Virus record (IMG/VR): IMGVR_UViG_3300002131_000012
Span: 1 to 23,115 of that record
DNA length: 23,115 bases
Origin: a virus
Reading direction: 5' to 3' (one strand)
The position numbers and the translations under genes are program-made. The notes beneath the pieces are model-generated. The model had not been told where the DNA came from and did no database searches. It saw nothing but the letters and a program-made list of their open reading frames with translations. Shown piece by piece: positions 1 through 8,535 of the stretch (the first letter of the stretch is position 1; every line of letters starts with the position of its first letter).

Positions 1-621
1 AACAAGATTGTTAAGGGTACAGAGATTAACGATGAGTTTGATGCGCTTCAGACAGCCGTTAACAGTAAGGCTAACACAAACAACGCTGCCCTCACAGGAA
101 CACCAACAGCACCCACAGCCACCGCAGGTACTAGCACAACACAAGTTGCTACTACAGCTTTTGTCACTACCGCTATATCTGCTGTCTCGTTGTCTGATGT
201 GTACCCTGTTGGGTCTATCTACATGAACGCATCGGTTGCCACAAACCCCGGCACATTACTAGGGTTTGGTACTTGGGTTTCATTTGGCGCAGGTCGTGTT
301 CTATTAGGAGAAGGCGATGGGTATACGGCTGGTGAGACTGGTGGCTCTAAAGATGCAGTAGTTGTTAGCCATACTCATACAGGGTCTACGAATACGGCTG
401 GCAACCATTCTCACTCTTCCACCCAAAGTTTTCTTTCAAATATAACTACTCCGGGAGGTATTGGCACTGGTGGTGGTGATGGTGGTAGTTTTAGAGGCGT
501 TTCAACAAATAGCGCTGGCTCTCATTCTCACACACTTACACTAGACTCTACTGGTTCATCAGGCACTAACGCAAACCTTCAACCATATGTCGTAGTGTAC
601 ATGTGGCAACGTACAGCATAA
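1..621 (+). CDS. Tail fibre / receptor-binding collar protein, C-terminal part (5' end outside window)
   Basis: The frame is open from the first base, so the start lies upstream and 206 residues are visible. Window residues 30-60 are a Thr/Ala-rich linker of the kind common in phage fibres. Then comes the collar-type motif YPVGSIYM, a Gly/Ser-rich body and the terminal NLQPYVVVYMWQRTA, a common ending of tail-collar and short-fibre proteins. Three HxH motifs (HTH about 124-126, HSH about 136-138, HSH about 175-177) sit in Gly/Ser/Thr repeats. In T4 gp12 and gp37, HxH motifs from three chains bind metal along the fibre axis, so a trimeric, metal-threaded receptor-binding tip is inferred. It lies immediately upstream of the internal-protein genes. 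The role as a fibre or collar protein is fairly secure; the receptor is unknown. Confidence 0.8.
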   Translation, partial: NKIVKGTEINDEFDALQTAVNSKANTNNAALTGTPTAPTATAGTSTTQVATTAFVTTAISAVSLSDVYPVGSIYMNASVATNPGTLLGFGTWVSFGAGRVLLGEGDGYTAGETGGSKDAVVVSHTHTGSTNTAGNHSHSSTQSFLSNITTPGGIGTGGGDGGSFRGVSTNSAGSHSHTLTLDSTGSSGTNANLQPYVVVYMWQRTA

Positions 622-630
622 GGAAATAAA

Positions 631-1419
631 ATGGATCCAAATACATTTGCAACATTAGCCTCCGTAGGTTTAAACCTATTTGGGGCTAATCAAGCTCAAT
701 CTGCTGCACGTCAATCAGCACAGGATAACACTCAGGCAGCTAAGATTGCGGCTGAGGCGGCTAAGTTTAAGCCTTACTCAATCTCAACAGGCTTCGGCTC
801 TAGCTTCTTTGATGAGGAGAAACAAGAGGCTGGTTATACTCTTGACCCTACCCTACAGGCATTTCGTGATGCTATGTACGGAGGGGCTGGTGAGTTTATG
901 AGTCAGATTCAAACTGACCCAACCGCAGCAGCTCAACAGTATTATAACCAACAACAGGGGCTAATGGCTGGTGGTCGTGGTGCAGAGGATATGGCCTTAC
1001 GTCAACAGCAACTCCAGTCAGGTCGTATTGGCCTAGGCTTATCAGGCGCATCTCAAGGTGCAGGGGCTGGTACAGGGTATGTTAACCCAGAACAGTATCA
1101 GCGTGATCTAGCTAGGGCACAACAAGATCAAGCACTAGCTGCCTCATCTACACAACTGGCTCAAGCAGATATTGATCGCGCTATCGGTCGTGGTACTGGC
1201 TTGTTACAGACTGGCTTGGGTATTGAAGAGTATGGTTTGAAGCCTTTGCAGATCGGTGCTGACATTGGTAACAAACAAGCGACCGCTGGTTATAACCAAG
1301 GGCAAATGTTGTTAGCTGGTGGACAGGCTGCTGCTAACGCTAACCTCGCAGGTGGGTTGGCTGGCGCTGGTATGTTTGGTAACCTCGGCGCATCGTTAAT
1401 GAAACAAAAGTTCGGTTAA
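631..1419 (+). CDS. Putative internal virion protein, Gln/Ala/Gly-rich (262 aa)
   Basis: The ATG follows a good ribosome-binding site (AAGGAAATAAA), 9 nt after the fibre stop. The protein is low in complexity: Ala/Gln-rich helical stretches at residues 18-45 and 95-125, Gly-rich patches at 135-150, and a C-terminal Ala/Gly segment at about 225-258 that could associate with membrane. I see no enzymatic motif. Its size and place, before three larger Gly/Ala-rich proteins, resemble the short internal virion protein of T7-like podoviruses (gp14), which is ejected into the cell. That assignment rests on position and composition, not on recognised homology. A tail or head-completion protein is the alternative. 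Confidence 0.6.
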   Translation: MDPNTFATLASVGLNLFGANQAQSAARQSAQDNTQAAKIAAEAAKFKPYSISTGFGSSFFDEEKQEAGYTLDPTLQAFRDAMYGGAGEFMSQIQTDPTAAAQQYYNQQQGLMAGGRGAEDMALRQQQLQSGRIGLGLSGASQGAGAGTGYVNPEQYQRDLARAQQDQALAASSTQLAQADIDRAIGRGTGLLQTGLGIEEYGLKPLQIGADIGNKQATAGYNQGQMLLAGGQAAANANLAGGLAGAGMFGNLGASLMKQKFG

Positions 1420-1428
1420 GGAGACAAC

Positions 1429-2400
1429 ATGGCAAGTGAAATTTTAGGGTTGTTCGGTGGTCAAAACCCACAACAACTACGCAATGCGGCGCTAGACTCC
1501 ATGCTGATCTCCCCTACTCAAATGGGTAGCCAAGGGTTATTGCAACAGGTTGTCTCTATGGGGCAGAATGCTGGTACGATAGCTGGTATGGGCGCTGGTC
1601 GCTTAATGGGCGGTAAAGTGGCTGGTGAGGTGGAGGCTTCTTACCTTGAACAAGCTATCCAAGCAGGTCAAGCTGGTAAGACACCCACTGAGAAGATGGA
1701 GCTTGTTGCCTCTTTCTTGGAGGATAAGCCGGGCATGGGTGCTCAGTATATGAAGGCTTTGTCCGAAGCTCGTCGCTTAAAGGCTGAAGACTTTACGATG
1801 GAAGATGCTCAGTTCAAGCGTGATAACAGAACACGAGACATGAAAGAAACCCGCATGGTTCCTGATGGCTTAGGCGGCACAACACCTAAGCAATTCTACT
1901 GGACTGAAACGTATAACCCAGAGACTAAGAAGTTTGAGCAAGCTACAGCACCATCTACTCAACCTCCTCCTGCTGCTGGTGCGTCATCTGCTCAAGAACA
2001 AGCTAAAGCAGAGTTAAATAAACTTAATGCTACCTCGAGCGCTCCCCCTGCTGATAACACATTAGGAGGTGTGATTGATGCTGCGGAATCAAGGGTTAAT
2101 ATGGCTCCTCTTAATCAGGAAGCAGACATAGAACGTGCTGGTTACAACAGTGCAGCAAAACAGGTCGCTGAAGAAGATCGAAAAATAAAAGAGATGTCTG
2201 ATGCTGAAAGACTTACACCTTATGTTATTTCAACACTAATGGCAGCCGATGCTCGATGGATATTAAGAGAGCATTTTGAATTCCTCAATGACGAGCAGAA
2301 AAGAGCACTACGGCAACGTATAGCAAAGGGCGATACTAGACCTCCTCGTCGCCCTGCACCTTCCGACCCCGGTGATCTAAGTGGTTCGCGGTTGTTATAA
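1429..2400 (+). CDS. Putative internal virion protein (323 aa)
   Basis: The ATG has a strong ribosome-binding site (AAGGAGACAAC) and lies 9 nt after the previous stop. The N-terminal third has a Gly/Ala/Met-rich segment (about residues 45-66) with spaced glycines, suggesting a membrane-active helix. The middle is charged and helical (about 80-140). A Pro/Ala/Gln linker at about 172-215 is followed by a charged C-terminal part with a basic, Pro-rich tail (RPPRRPAP). No catalytic motif is visible. Position between the fibre gene and two very large virion proteins suggests an ejected inner-core component, equivalent in place to T7 gp14/gp15. Function is inferred from context only. Confidence 0.55.
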   Translation: MASEILGLFGGQNPQQLRNAALDSMLISPTQMGSQGLLQQVVSMGQNAGTIAGMGAGRLMGGKVAGEVEASYLEQAIQAGQAGKTPTEKMELVASFLEDKPGMGAQYMKALSEARRLKAEDFTMEDAQFKRDNRTRDMKETRMVPDGLGGTTPKQFYWTETYNPETKKFEQATAPSTQPPPAAGASSAQEQAKAELNKLNATSSAPPADNTLGGVIDAAESRVNMAPLNQEADIERAGYNSAAKQVAEEDRKIKEMSDAERLTPYVISTLMAADARWILREHFEFLNDEQKRALRQRIAKGDTRPPRRPAPSDPGDLSGSRLL

Positions 2401-2411
2401 AGAAAGTTAAT

Positions 2412-4460
2412 ATGGCAGAAATAGACTACTCACTAATCCCTAAGCGAGACTTAGAAATATTAGCAACAGGTACGTTTGAGGGTGTGTCTAGAGAAACACT
2501 TCAGTACATGTCCGGCGAGGGAGGTAGTTCTTGGGATGCTTTTTCTACCAACGCTGAAAGGGGGTTAACCTCTTCCTTGCGTGGGCTAGGTATCTTACAG
2601 CCGGATGAGGCAGCAGACTTGCAATCAGAGCAAGAGAGCCGGATGCTGTTGGAGACTAATCCCTACGCTGGTTGGGCTGGTTTGTTAATAGGCTCTGCCC
2701 TTGACCCTGTAACCCTCCCTGCGGCTATCCTGAAGCCTTTAGCCATTGGTGGTAGGATAGCTACAGGTGCTCTTCGTGGCTCCGCTGGTGGTGCGTTTGG
2801 TGGCCTCCTTGACCCTGTGTATGCAGACATGGGTGATAGTCGTGTCCTTAACGTGGTTGGTGGTACTGTCCTTGGTGGCGCTCTCGGTGGTGTAGTTGGT
2901 AAGTTCTTCGGTAAGAGTGGTGAGAAGGCGGGGTCAGAAGCTGAGGCGGATGCTGCTAAGATTTTAGACGCAGAAGACCCAGCTAAGGCCATTGACGAGG
3001 TAGCGGCTAAGGCTGATGAACCTGTTATCCCTGTGCCCGAAGGTGCTGTGTTTAACAAAGAGTCAGGTATCTTTGAGACGTTTGCTGAGGAGACACCGAC
3101 TGTTAACATGAACATGCCACGTCAATTGGCAGGGGCTTCGCCTCGGTTTAACAAGTTTACCACAGGCTTTGATAATGATATTGACAAGGCTCTTTACATC
3201 GTAGGTAACAGTACCTCCAAGAGTGCCCAACATGACGCATACGTTGACTGGTTAAAAGGGATTACTGGGTTAGATGATGATGGTGTTAAAGCCGCTGCCC
3301 GTAGTGCTCGTGCAGAACTGGTTAAATCCTTCGGTCGTGCTACTCCTGATGCTGAGGGTCGGTTGCTTGCTGAGCCTTCTTCTATCGCTCAAACCCTTAG
3401 CCAACAACTAACAGCACCACGTCAAGTAGCTACCCCTGTTAAGCCGACTGTCACAGTCAAGGATGGCTTGGACGATAAGGATTTAGCCCTGCTTGAGAAA
3501 GCTGGTGTTAAGGTTATCGTCGGTCGCAATGGTAACTTGATTGTGCAGGACACTTTTGCCTCTAGTAAGGTGATGACAAACGGTGAGTTTATACGCCGTA
3601 TGGAAGCTGCTGGTATTGGTATTGACCTCCCTGCCTTCCGTAAGCGTACAAAGGCTGAGGTTGAGGCTAACAAGGCCGCTGAGCGTGAGCAGATGATGTC
3701 TCCTGAGTTTTGGAGCCGTCAAGAGCCACCATCAGCAGACCGTGCGCCAGTGTTTGACCGTCAGACTTGGACAGGTGTTCAGCCGATGTCGGAAGGCACA
3801 AGGGCTGCATGGACTAGACCTCCCCGTCCTACTAACCAAGCTCCTAGTATGGAGGGGTTACAAACTGGTGCTCCTCGTGAGGGGGATGCGGCTGGTGCTA
3901 CACGCGCTAAGCCCTCAAGCATCTACGGTTCAGACCTTGCTCCGGGGATAGCTAACATGTCTCCCACTGAGCTGGCTATGCGCTCCACGATGATTGAGCC
4001 AGAAGAGGTTATGAGGATGATGCCCCCTTCAGTCAGAGCAGCAGAAGAGGCTAAGCACCCCACAGGATTGGCTGAGTACTTAAGCAAGGGTCAAGTGCGA
4101 CTGAAGGAAATCTTAAGGGACAATAACAACATCGTAGAGTGGATGCTGGCTAAGAGTAGAACCAAGCGACCAATGAGCGAAGAGGATGCTGGAGCCTTTG
4201 CACCCTTCTATCATCAAGCTATGGCAGCTCGTGAGGTGGTGTTAGATAAGGCAGTGGCTCACCGTGCTGCTGGTGGTTCTTTTGAATCAGGTGAAGGTGC
4301 TAAGTTAGCTGAAGACTTATTGTACTACACTGGCATCGCCCTGTTTAAGAAGAATGAGGGCAGTAAGGCTGGTCGTGCCCTAAATGCTTTCCGGTTACTA
4401 TCTGAGAAGGCGCGTAAGGGACAGACTATTAAGAATATATTTCCGGGAGTGGCTTGTTAA
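2412..4460 (+). CDS. Large internal virion protein, N-terminal half of a split pair (682 aa)
   Basis: The ATG is 11 nt after the previous stop, with a weak purine-rich leader. Residues about 85-175 hold repeated Gly/Ala segments resembling glycine zippers, as in phage ejection proteins that insert into the inner membrane. The middle is Ala/Glu-rich, then a Pro-rich region (about 425-510). The last 150 residues are helical and include SKAGRALNAFRLLSEKA, which resembles the AGRALN-type helix of very large phage and polyvalent virion proteins. In that family this helix is normally followed in the same chain by the LLSGxxTxxxNT segment, which here lies in the next gene. The TAA stop overlaps the next ATG by one base (TAATG). 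Together the pair would be about 1,380 residues, close to T7 gp16 in size, but I see no transglycosylase motif. Confidence 0.6.
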   Translation: MAEIDYSLIPKRDLEILATGTFEGVSRETLQYMSGEGGSSWDAFSTNAERGLTSSLRGLGILQPDEAADLQSEQESRMLLETNPYAGWAGLLIGSALDPVTLPAAILKPLAIGGRIATGALRGSAGGAFGGLLDPVYADMGDSRVLNVVGGTVLGGALGGVVGKFFGKSGEKAGSEAEADAAKILDAEDPAKAIDEVAAKADEPVIPVPEGAVFNKESGIFETFAEETPTVNMNMPRQLAGASPRFNKFTTGFDNDIDKALYIVGNSTSKSAQHDAYVDWLKGITGLDDDGVKAAARSARAELVKSFGRATPDAEGRLLAEPSSIAQTLSQQLTAPRQVATPVKPTVTVKDGLDDKDLALLEKAGVKVIVGRNGNLIVQDTFASSKVMTNGEFIRRMEAAGIGIDLPAFRKRTKAEVEANKAAEREQMMSPEFWSRQEPPSADRAPVFDRQTWTGVQPMSEGTRAAWTRPPRPTNQAPSMEGLQTGAPREGDAAGATRAKPSSIYGSDLAPGIANMSPTELAMRSTMIEPEEVMRMMPPSVRAAEEAKHPTGLAEYLSKGQVRLKEILRDNNNIVEWMLAKSRTKRPMSEEDAGAFAPFYHQAMAAREVVLDKAVAHRAAGGSFESGEGAKLAEDLLYYTGIALFKKNEGSKAGRALNAFRLLSEKARKGQTIKNIFPGVAC

Positions 4461-6559
4461 TGGCAAAATTAGATAGCGAAGCATGTGCAATTAGCATTGA
4501 TGAGATGCTAGACGCAAGAGAAAAGTACAAGAACGTAGACCCCGAGAAAGCTGATGAGATAATTGGGTCTATGGTTGAGAGATCGCTTGAGGGTAAGAAG
4601 CCTAACATAGGCATGAAGCTCAACGAGTACTTAATCAACGGTATGTTGTCGGGTACAGGCACTCCTGTGGTTAACACCATCGGTGGTGGCATCCAGACGA
4701 TTATGAAGCCTCTCTTGAACCTCATCGATGCCTATGTACCTAAGAAGGGTGTAACGCCCGTACAAGCCCAACGAGAGCGTCGAGCAGCTAAGGCAGCAGT
4801 GTCTGCCCTTATGGATGGGTGGAAAACGGATTTAGTCTTCTTGTCTCGTGGGTTTGGCACTGGGTTGCCTGTTGACTTTAAGATAACCCCTAAGACCCTA
4901 GGCATGTCAGAGAAACAGTTTAACCAGTGGTTAGTAGACTCAGGGGCTGCCCCCGACATTGATGGTAAGGTTAACCCAGAGCTTGCCCGTCGAGCCTTGG
5001 GTGAAAGCTACGACTACATGACTCACGCTATTGGTGGTAAGACAGGTAAAATTGTACGCCTACCCACTAAGCTAACTGTCGGTATCGATGAGTACTTCAA
5101 GGCACGTCTACGCTCACAGCGGATGATGAACTACCTAAGCAAGAAGGCATCGCTGGATGAGGAGAAGGGGTTAGGTTCTTACGATGACTTGTACCAGAAG
5201 TATAAGAAGGAAACCTTTGCTAACGGTAAGTCTGAGGAGTTGTACGGGAGCATGGATCGGTTTGAACAGATAGTTGGCGATGAGTTTGATACCGCTATCT
5301 TTGATGTTCGTAACTACGCTGTCGATGGTACGTTCCAAGCTAAGCTTCAAGGGATGCTAAAGAAGATTTCTGAGGCTAAAGGCGAAGGTCGTACCCCGGC
5401 TGAGGTGTTCTTAACCCAGACAATCCCCTTCCTGCGTACCCCTTGGAACATCTTCAAGGAGAGTGCTGGTTACATCCCCGGTGTTGGTGTTGTTGTCCGT
5501 CCCACAAAGACTGTAACAACCAAGCGTGTCCGTGAGGCATCAGATGGGACAGAGGTAGTAGACTTTGTTACAGCCAACGAGAACATGTCCAAGATGGATA
5601 TGATTCCACGGCAGCTTGTAGGCTTCGCTATCACAGGCGGGGTGTACCAGTTATTTGACAACGAGCTAATCACAGGCTCTATGCCTACCGACCCTGCTGA
5701 GCGTAACACATGGAAGTCATTAGGCAAGCCAGCTACCTCAATCAAAATTGGGGACACATGGGTTGACTACTCTCGTGCTGAACCGCTGGCAACAGTGCTT
5801 GGTATGATGACTGACTTGTTCGCTGAGCAAAAGCGCATCATGGATGGAGAGGTTCAAGCAGGTAAAGAATGGGAGGACATTCAGAAGAAAGCGTGGGCAT
5901 CTGTCAAAACCAACATGCTACAGAAGACCTTCATGCAGGGCTTTGCTGACCTGTCTGACGCCTTGTTTGCCAATGACACTACAAGGGCACAGGGGTTATT
6001 AGACAACTACGCTAAGCGCTTCATACCTGCCCTGTCTAACACGGCGGCTCGTGCCTTAGACCCTAATGAGCGTGAGGCTGTTAGCACAATCGAGAAGATG
6101 CAACAGCGTATCCCCGGTGCTCGTAACCTCCTACCTAAGAACTACGGGTTGGTTAATGCTGATCCTAACAACCCTAACCCAGAAGCGCTCCAGACGAATA
6201 TGTCACAAGCAATCTCTGGTGTTGCTGTGGATGGTGCACAGACAGACTTCCAAAAGAGGTTGAGCGACATAGGGTTCTCAGTGTCAGCAGTGTCTCGTAA
6301 GGTTGGGGGTAAGGAATTGACAGCTCAGCAGTACAGCGACTACAAGCGTTTTATTAACCAGATAGCAACTCCTGTATTCCGAGATGCCTTACCTAACTTG
6401 GAGAAGATAGGGAACAAGAAGACAGCAGAGTTTGCCATTGAGAAGCGAATGATGCCGGGTATAAAGAGAGCAGCGTTAGGCCAGCTACGACAAAAGTATC
6501 CTGAGCTAACCGAAGCAATTAGAGAAGATAAGGTTTTCCAGAGAATAGGAAACCAGTAA
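4460..6559 (+). CDS. Large internal virion protein, C-terminal half of a split pair (699 aa)
   Basis: I start this gene at the ATG overlapping the upstream stop, because GGGAG lies about 10 nt before it. An in-frame TTG two codons earlier is less likely. Near the N-terminus, NGMLSGTGTPVVNTIGGGIQ resembles a segment found in huge phage virion proteins (LSGxxTxxVNTxxN). The rest is charged and mostly helical, with many Lys/Glu pairs and several short hydrophobic stretches (for example about 395-410). No catalytic motif is evident. It is the last gene of the rightward arm, and its stop is followed within 10 nt by a terminator. Likely an inner-core or ejected protein acting with its upstream partner; the exact function is unknown. 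Confidence 0.6.
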   Translation: MAKLDSEACAISIDEMLDAREKYKNVDPEKADEIIGSMVERSLEGKKPNIGMKLNEYLINGMLSGTGTPVVNTIGGGIQTIMKPLLNLIDAYVPKKGVTPVQAQRERRAAKAAVSALMDGWKTDLVFLSRGFGTGLPVDFKITPKTLGMSEKQFNQWLVDSGAAPDIDGKVNPELARRALGESYDYMTHAIGGKTGKIVRLPTKLTVGIDEYFKARLRSQRMMNYLSKKASLDEEKGLGSYDDLYQKYKKETFANGKSEELYGSMDRFEQIVGDEFDTAIFDVRNYAVDGTFQAKLQGMLKKISEAKGEGRTPAEVFLTQTIPFLRTPWNIFKESAGYIPGVGVVVRPTKTVTTKRVREASDGTEVVDFVTANENMSKMDMIPRQLVGFAITGGVYQLFDNELITGSMPTDPAERNTWKSLGKPATSIKIGDTWVDYSRAEPLATVLGMMTDLFAEQKRIMDGEVQAGKEWEDIQKKAWASVKTNMLQKTFMQGFADLSDALFANDTTRAQGLLDNYAKRFIPALSNTAARALDPNEREAVSTIEKMQQRIPGARNLLPKNYGLVNADPNNPNPEALQTNMSQAISGVAVDGAQTDFQKRLSDIGFSVSAVSRKVGGKELTAQQYSDYKRFINQIATPVFRDALPNLEKIGNKKTAEFAIEKRMMPGIKRAALGQLRQKYPELTEAIREDKVFQRIGNQ

Positions 6560-6563
6560 CAAC

Positions 6564-6600
6564 AAAGCCCCTAAGCAGTGATGCCTAGGGGCTTTTTTTT
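6564..6600 (+). terminator. Rho-independent terminator between converging arms
   Basis: Arms AAAGCCCCTAAGC (6564-6576) and GCCTAGGGGCTTT (6583-6595) pair around the loop AGTGAT with one A-C mismatch, and run into eight T residues (6593-6600). It lies just after the last rightward gene and touches the stop codon of the last leftward gene. On the opposite strand the hairpin is followed only by TTTGTTG, so it should work best for rightward transcription. Confidence 0.88.
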
Positions 6601-6793
6601 AGTCTTCTATTTCTAAGACTTCAGGGTCTAGCTCAGAGAACTCACCGATGTAGATGGAGAAGAAGGGGACACGAATGATAAGCCCCTCATAGGCGGCTAC
6701 AAACCTACCCTCATCATCCCCTACCACATGGCAGATGTTGTCGTTATGCTCGATGTCGAAGCCAATGCCTAGACGCATGTTGATGTTAATCAT
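6599..6793 (-). CDS. Small acidic protein of unknown function (64 aa)
   Basis: Last gene of the leftward arm. Its ATG overlaps the PhoH stop by 4 nt (ATGA), suggesting translational coupling. The product is acidic (pI clearly low), begins MININMRLGIGF, has a hydrophobic middle (GLIIRVPFFSIYIG) and ends in ELDPEVLEIED. I recognise no family. The alternating pattern suggests a small beta-rich fold. Its stop codon lies in the T-tract of the terminator that separates the two arms. Confidence 0.6.
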   Translation of the reverse strand: MININMRLGIGFDIEHNDNICHVVGDDEGRFVAAYEGLIIRVPFFSIYIGEFSELDPEVLEIED

Positions 6794-7515
6794 TTACTAT
6801 CCTCATGGTTAAGTCTAGCGATGATGTAATTCTTAACCAAGCTACTACGGACAATATCAGCCACTGAGAACTCAATCTCTGTAAACTCCTTCATCGAGCG
6901 TAGGATGGTTAAGAACTCAAGCAACCCACTCTTATCATCTCTCTTCTTCAAGTCCACCTGTCGATAGTCACCGCATAAGAAGAACTTAGACGTGTGACCA
7001 ATACGGGTGATGATGGTATCTAGCTCGTGCATCGTACAGTTTTGACTCTCATCAAGGATAACGATAGCATTGTTAAACGTAGTCCCTCGGATAAAGGAGG
7101 TGGACAGGAACTCGACATAACCCTGCTCCACCAACCGATCCCAAGCGTCTTTACGTTTAAACAACTCAGCCGCTATCTGCTTGTACGGCTCAGTAAACTG
7201 GTTCATCTTCTCCTCGGCATCACCCGGTAAGTGCCCCATCTCCCTACTCTGCACACTACTACGGATAATAACCAACTTACCGTAGGGGTTGCTTCGATCC
7301 ATAACCTCCTCAAGCGCCTTGTAGAAAGCGATGTATGTCTTCCCCGTACCAGCTACACCAGACAGCGCACAGAAGTAGTGCCCCTGCTGGTATGCGTCAA
7401 AGAACTCCTTCTGCTTATCTGTCTTAGGGCTGATGGTTAGCATATCATCTAACTTCATCTTTAGCCCATGTTGTGGTTTAGACTCTGAATCTACTGCTCG
7501 TTTCTTGGTTACCAT
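6790..7515 (-). CDS. phoH: PhoH-like P-loop ATPase (241 aa)
   Basis: Walker A GVAGTGKT at residues 53-60 and Walker B ILDESQ at 153-158. CGDYRQVD follows at about 187-194, and the GHLPGDAEEKM segment (94-104) is typical of PhoH. The length fits the compact phage form without an N-terminal PIN domain. PhoH-like proteins are common in marine phages; they are ATPases with a suggested link to RNA metabolism, but the phage role is not established. The start overlaps the NrdB stop by one base (TAATG) and the stop overlaps the next gene by 4 nt, so it is co-translated with the nucleotide-reductase genes. Confidence 0.93.
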   Translation of the reverse strand: MVTKKRAVDSESKPQHGLKMKLDDMLTISPKTDKQKEFFDAYQQGHYFCALSGVAGTGKTYIAFYKALEEVMDRSNPYGKLVIIRSSVQSREMGHLPGDAEEKMNQFTEPYKQIAAELFKRKDAWDRLVEQGYVEFLSTSFIRGTTFNNAIVILDESQNCTMHELDTIITRIGHTSKFFLCGDYRQVDLKKRDDKSGLLEFLTILRSMKEFTEIEFSVADIVRSSLVKNYIIARLNHEDSK

Positions 7516-8483
7516 TAAGCTGCCTTACCCCATACGTCATCCCATGTGCCCTCAGTAGCACCCTTGGAATAATCTGTTACACGTTGTTCAAAGAAGTTAG
7601 TGTGGCTTACGCCTAGCATACCATCCACCCAAGGCAGAGGATTCTTCTTCACCTTAAACACACCTTTCATACCCATACTAATCAGGCGACGATCAGCGAT
7701 GTAGCGGATGTACTCCTTTACCTCTTCTGCTGTCAGCCCCTCTACGTCATACATGCCGAAGGCTAGGTCAATAAACTTATCCTCTAGCGCCACCATCTCC
7801 TTAGCGATTTCCTTCACACGGTCGCTTGAGCTATCTTTAGGGTTCTGTTTAACCCAATCACGATAGACCTTAATCATCCCCTCAGCGTGTTGCGTCTCAT
7901 CCACGATAGACCAAGCAATAATCTGGCCTAACCCCTTGAGCTTACCGTGACGGGCAAAGTTAAGGAGCATAACAAAGGAGGAGAACAGTTGCATACCCTC
8001 ACCAAAGGCGCTGATCGTGGCAATCTTCTCTGCCATCGGTGCGTCGCCTAGGTTCTGGTAGTACTCATGCTTCTCCACCATCTCACCATACTGTAGGAAC
8101 TCGTTGTAGGTACTCTCAGGCAACCCCAGTGTTTCAATCAGGTGAGCGTAGGCGGCGACGTGCAAAGCTTCTCGTCCGGCAAAACCACTCATCATCATAC
8201 GCACCTCTGGTTGCTTGAACACGGGGAGGTAGTGTGTGTAGTACCCATCTCCAATGTCCAAGTCACCCTGCACAAAGAAGCGTAGGATTTTGGTTAAGAA
8301 CTCCTTCTCCTCCTTCTTCAGCTTCTTCTGGTAATCCTTTAAATCTTCCCCCATCGGAACCTCTGAGTGTAACCAGTGGCTCTGCTCATGTTGTAACCAA
8401 GCATCGTATGCCCAAGGGTATTTGAATGGCTTGAATGTATTTCTCTCGTCTGTCAATTGTGGCTTCATTACCAGTGTCTCCAT
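7515..8483 (-). CDS. nrdB: Class I ribonucleotide reductase, small (beta) subunit
   Basis: Supplies the radical for NrdA, converting ribonucleotides to deoxyribonucleotides. Expected metal ligands are visible: D74, E105, H108, E162, E196 and H199. The radical tyrosine is Y112, in the classic spacing E-x2-H-x3-Y (EALHVAAY), and DETQH is at 195-199. At 322 residues it is slightly shorter than E. coli NrdB. The first ATG has no clear ribosome-binding site. The ATG at codon 6 (8468) follows GGAG by 9 nt and may be the true start. It is encoded 52 nt after nrdA, with a hairpin in the gap, and its stop overlaps phoH by one base. All key residues are present, so an active subunit is expected. Confidence 0.95.
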   Translation of the reverse strand: METLVMKPQLTDERNTFKPFKYPWAYDAWLQHEQSHWLHSEVPMGEDLKDYQKKLKKEEKEFLTKILRFFVQGDLDIGDGYYTHYLPVFKQPEVRMMMSGFAGREALHVAAYAHLIETLGLPESTYNEFLQYGEMVEKHEYYQNLGDAPMAEKIATISAFGEGMQLFSSFVMLLNFARHGKLKGLGQIIAWSIVDETQHAEGMIKVYRDWVKQNPKDSSSDRVKEIAKEMVALEDKFIDLAFGMYDVEGLTAEEVKEYIRYIADRRLISMGMKGVFKVKKNPLPWVDGMLGVSHTNFFEQRVTDYSKGATEGTWDDVWGKAA

Positions 8484-8505
8484 GTGTTAGCAATAATGTG
8501 TAGGC

Positions 8506-8527
8506 AGGTGACTATCTCTAGCCACCT
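8506..8527 (-). promoter_or_regulatory. Intercistronic hairpin with GAGA tetraloop between nrdA and nrdB
   Basis: On the transcribed (minus) strand the arms AGGTGGCTA and TAGTCACCT pair over 9 bp, with one G-T pair, around the GNRA loop GAGA. It lies inside the only sizeable gap (52 nt) of this part of the operon. No T-run follows, so it is not a standard terminator. An RNA-processing, stability or translation-control element is possible. Confidence 0.5.
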
Positions 8528-8535
8528 TATCCAAG

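Noticed and set aside
2663-3115. 150-codon minus-strand frame inside a virion gene
   Set aside because: Antisense to a long rightward gene, low-complexity Ser/Pro/Ala product, no ribosome-binding site; a shadow frame.
4454-4462. Programmed frameshift joining the two giant virion genes
   Set aside because: No slippery heptamer is seen near the overlap, and the downstream gene has its own ribosome-binding site and ATG.
6564-6600. Terminator as fully bidirectional
   Set aside because: The minus-strand side is followed only by TTTGTTG, so it is at best weak in that direction.
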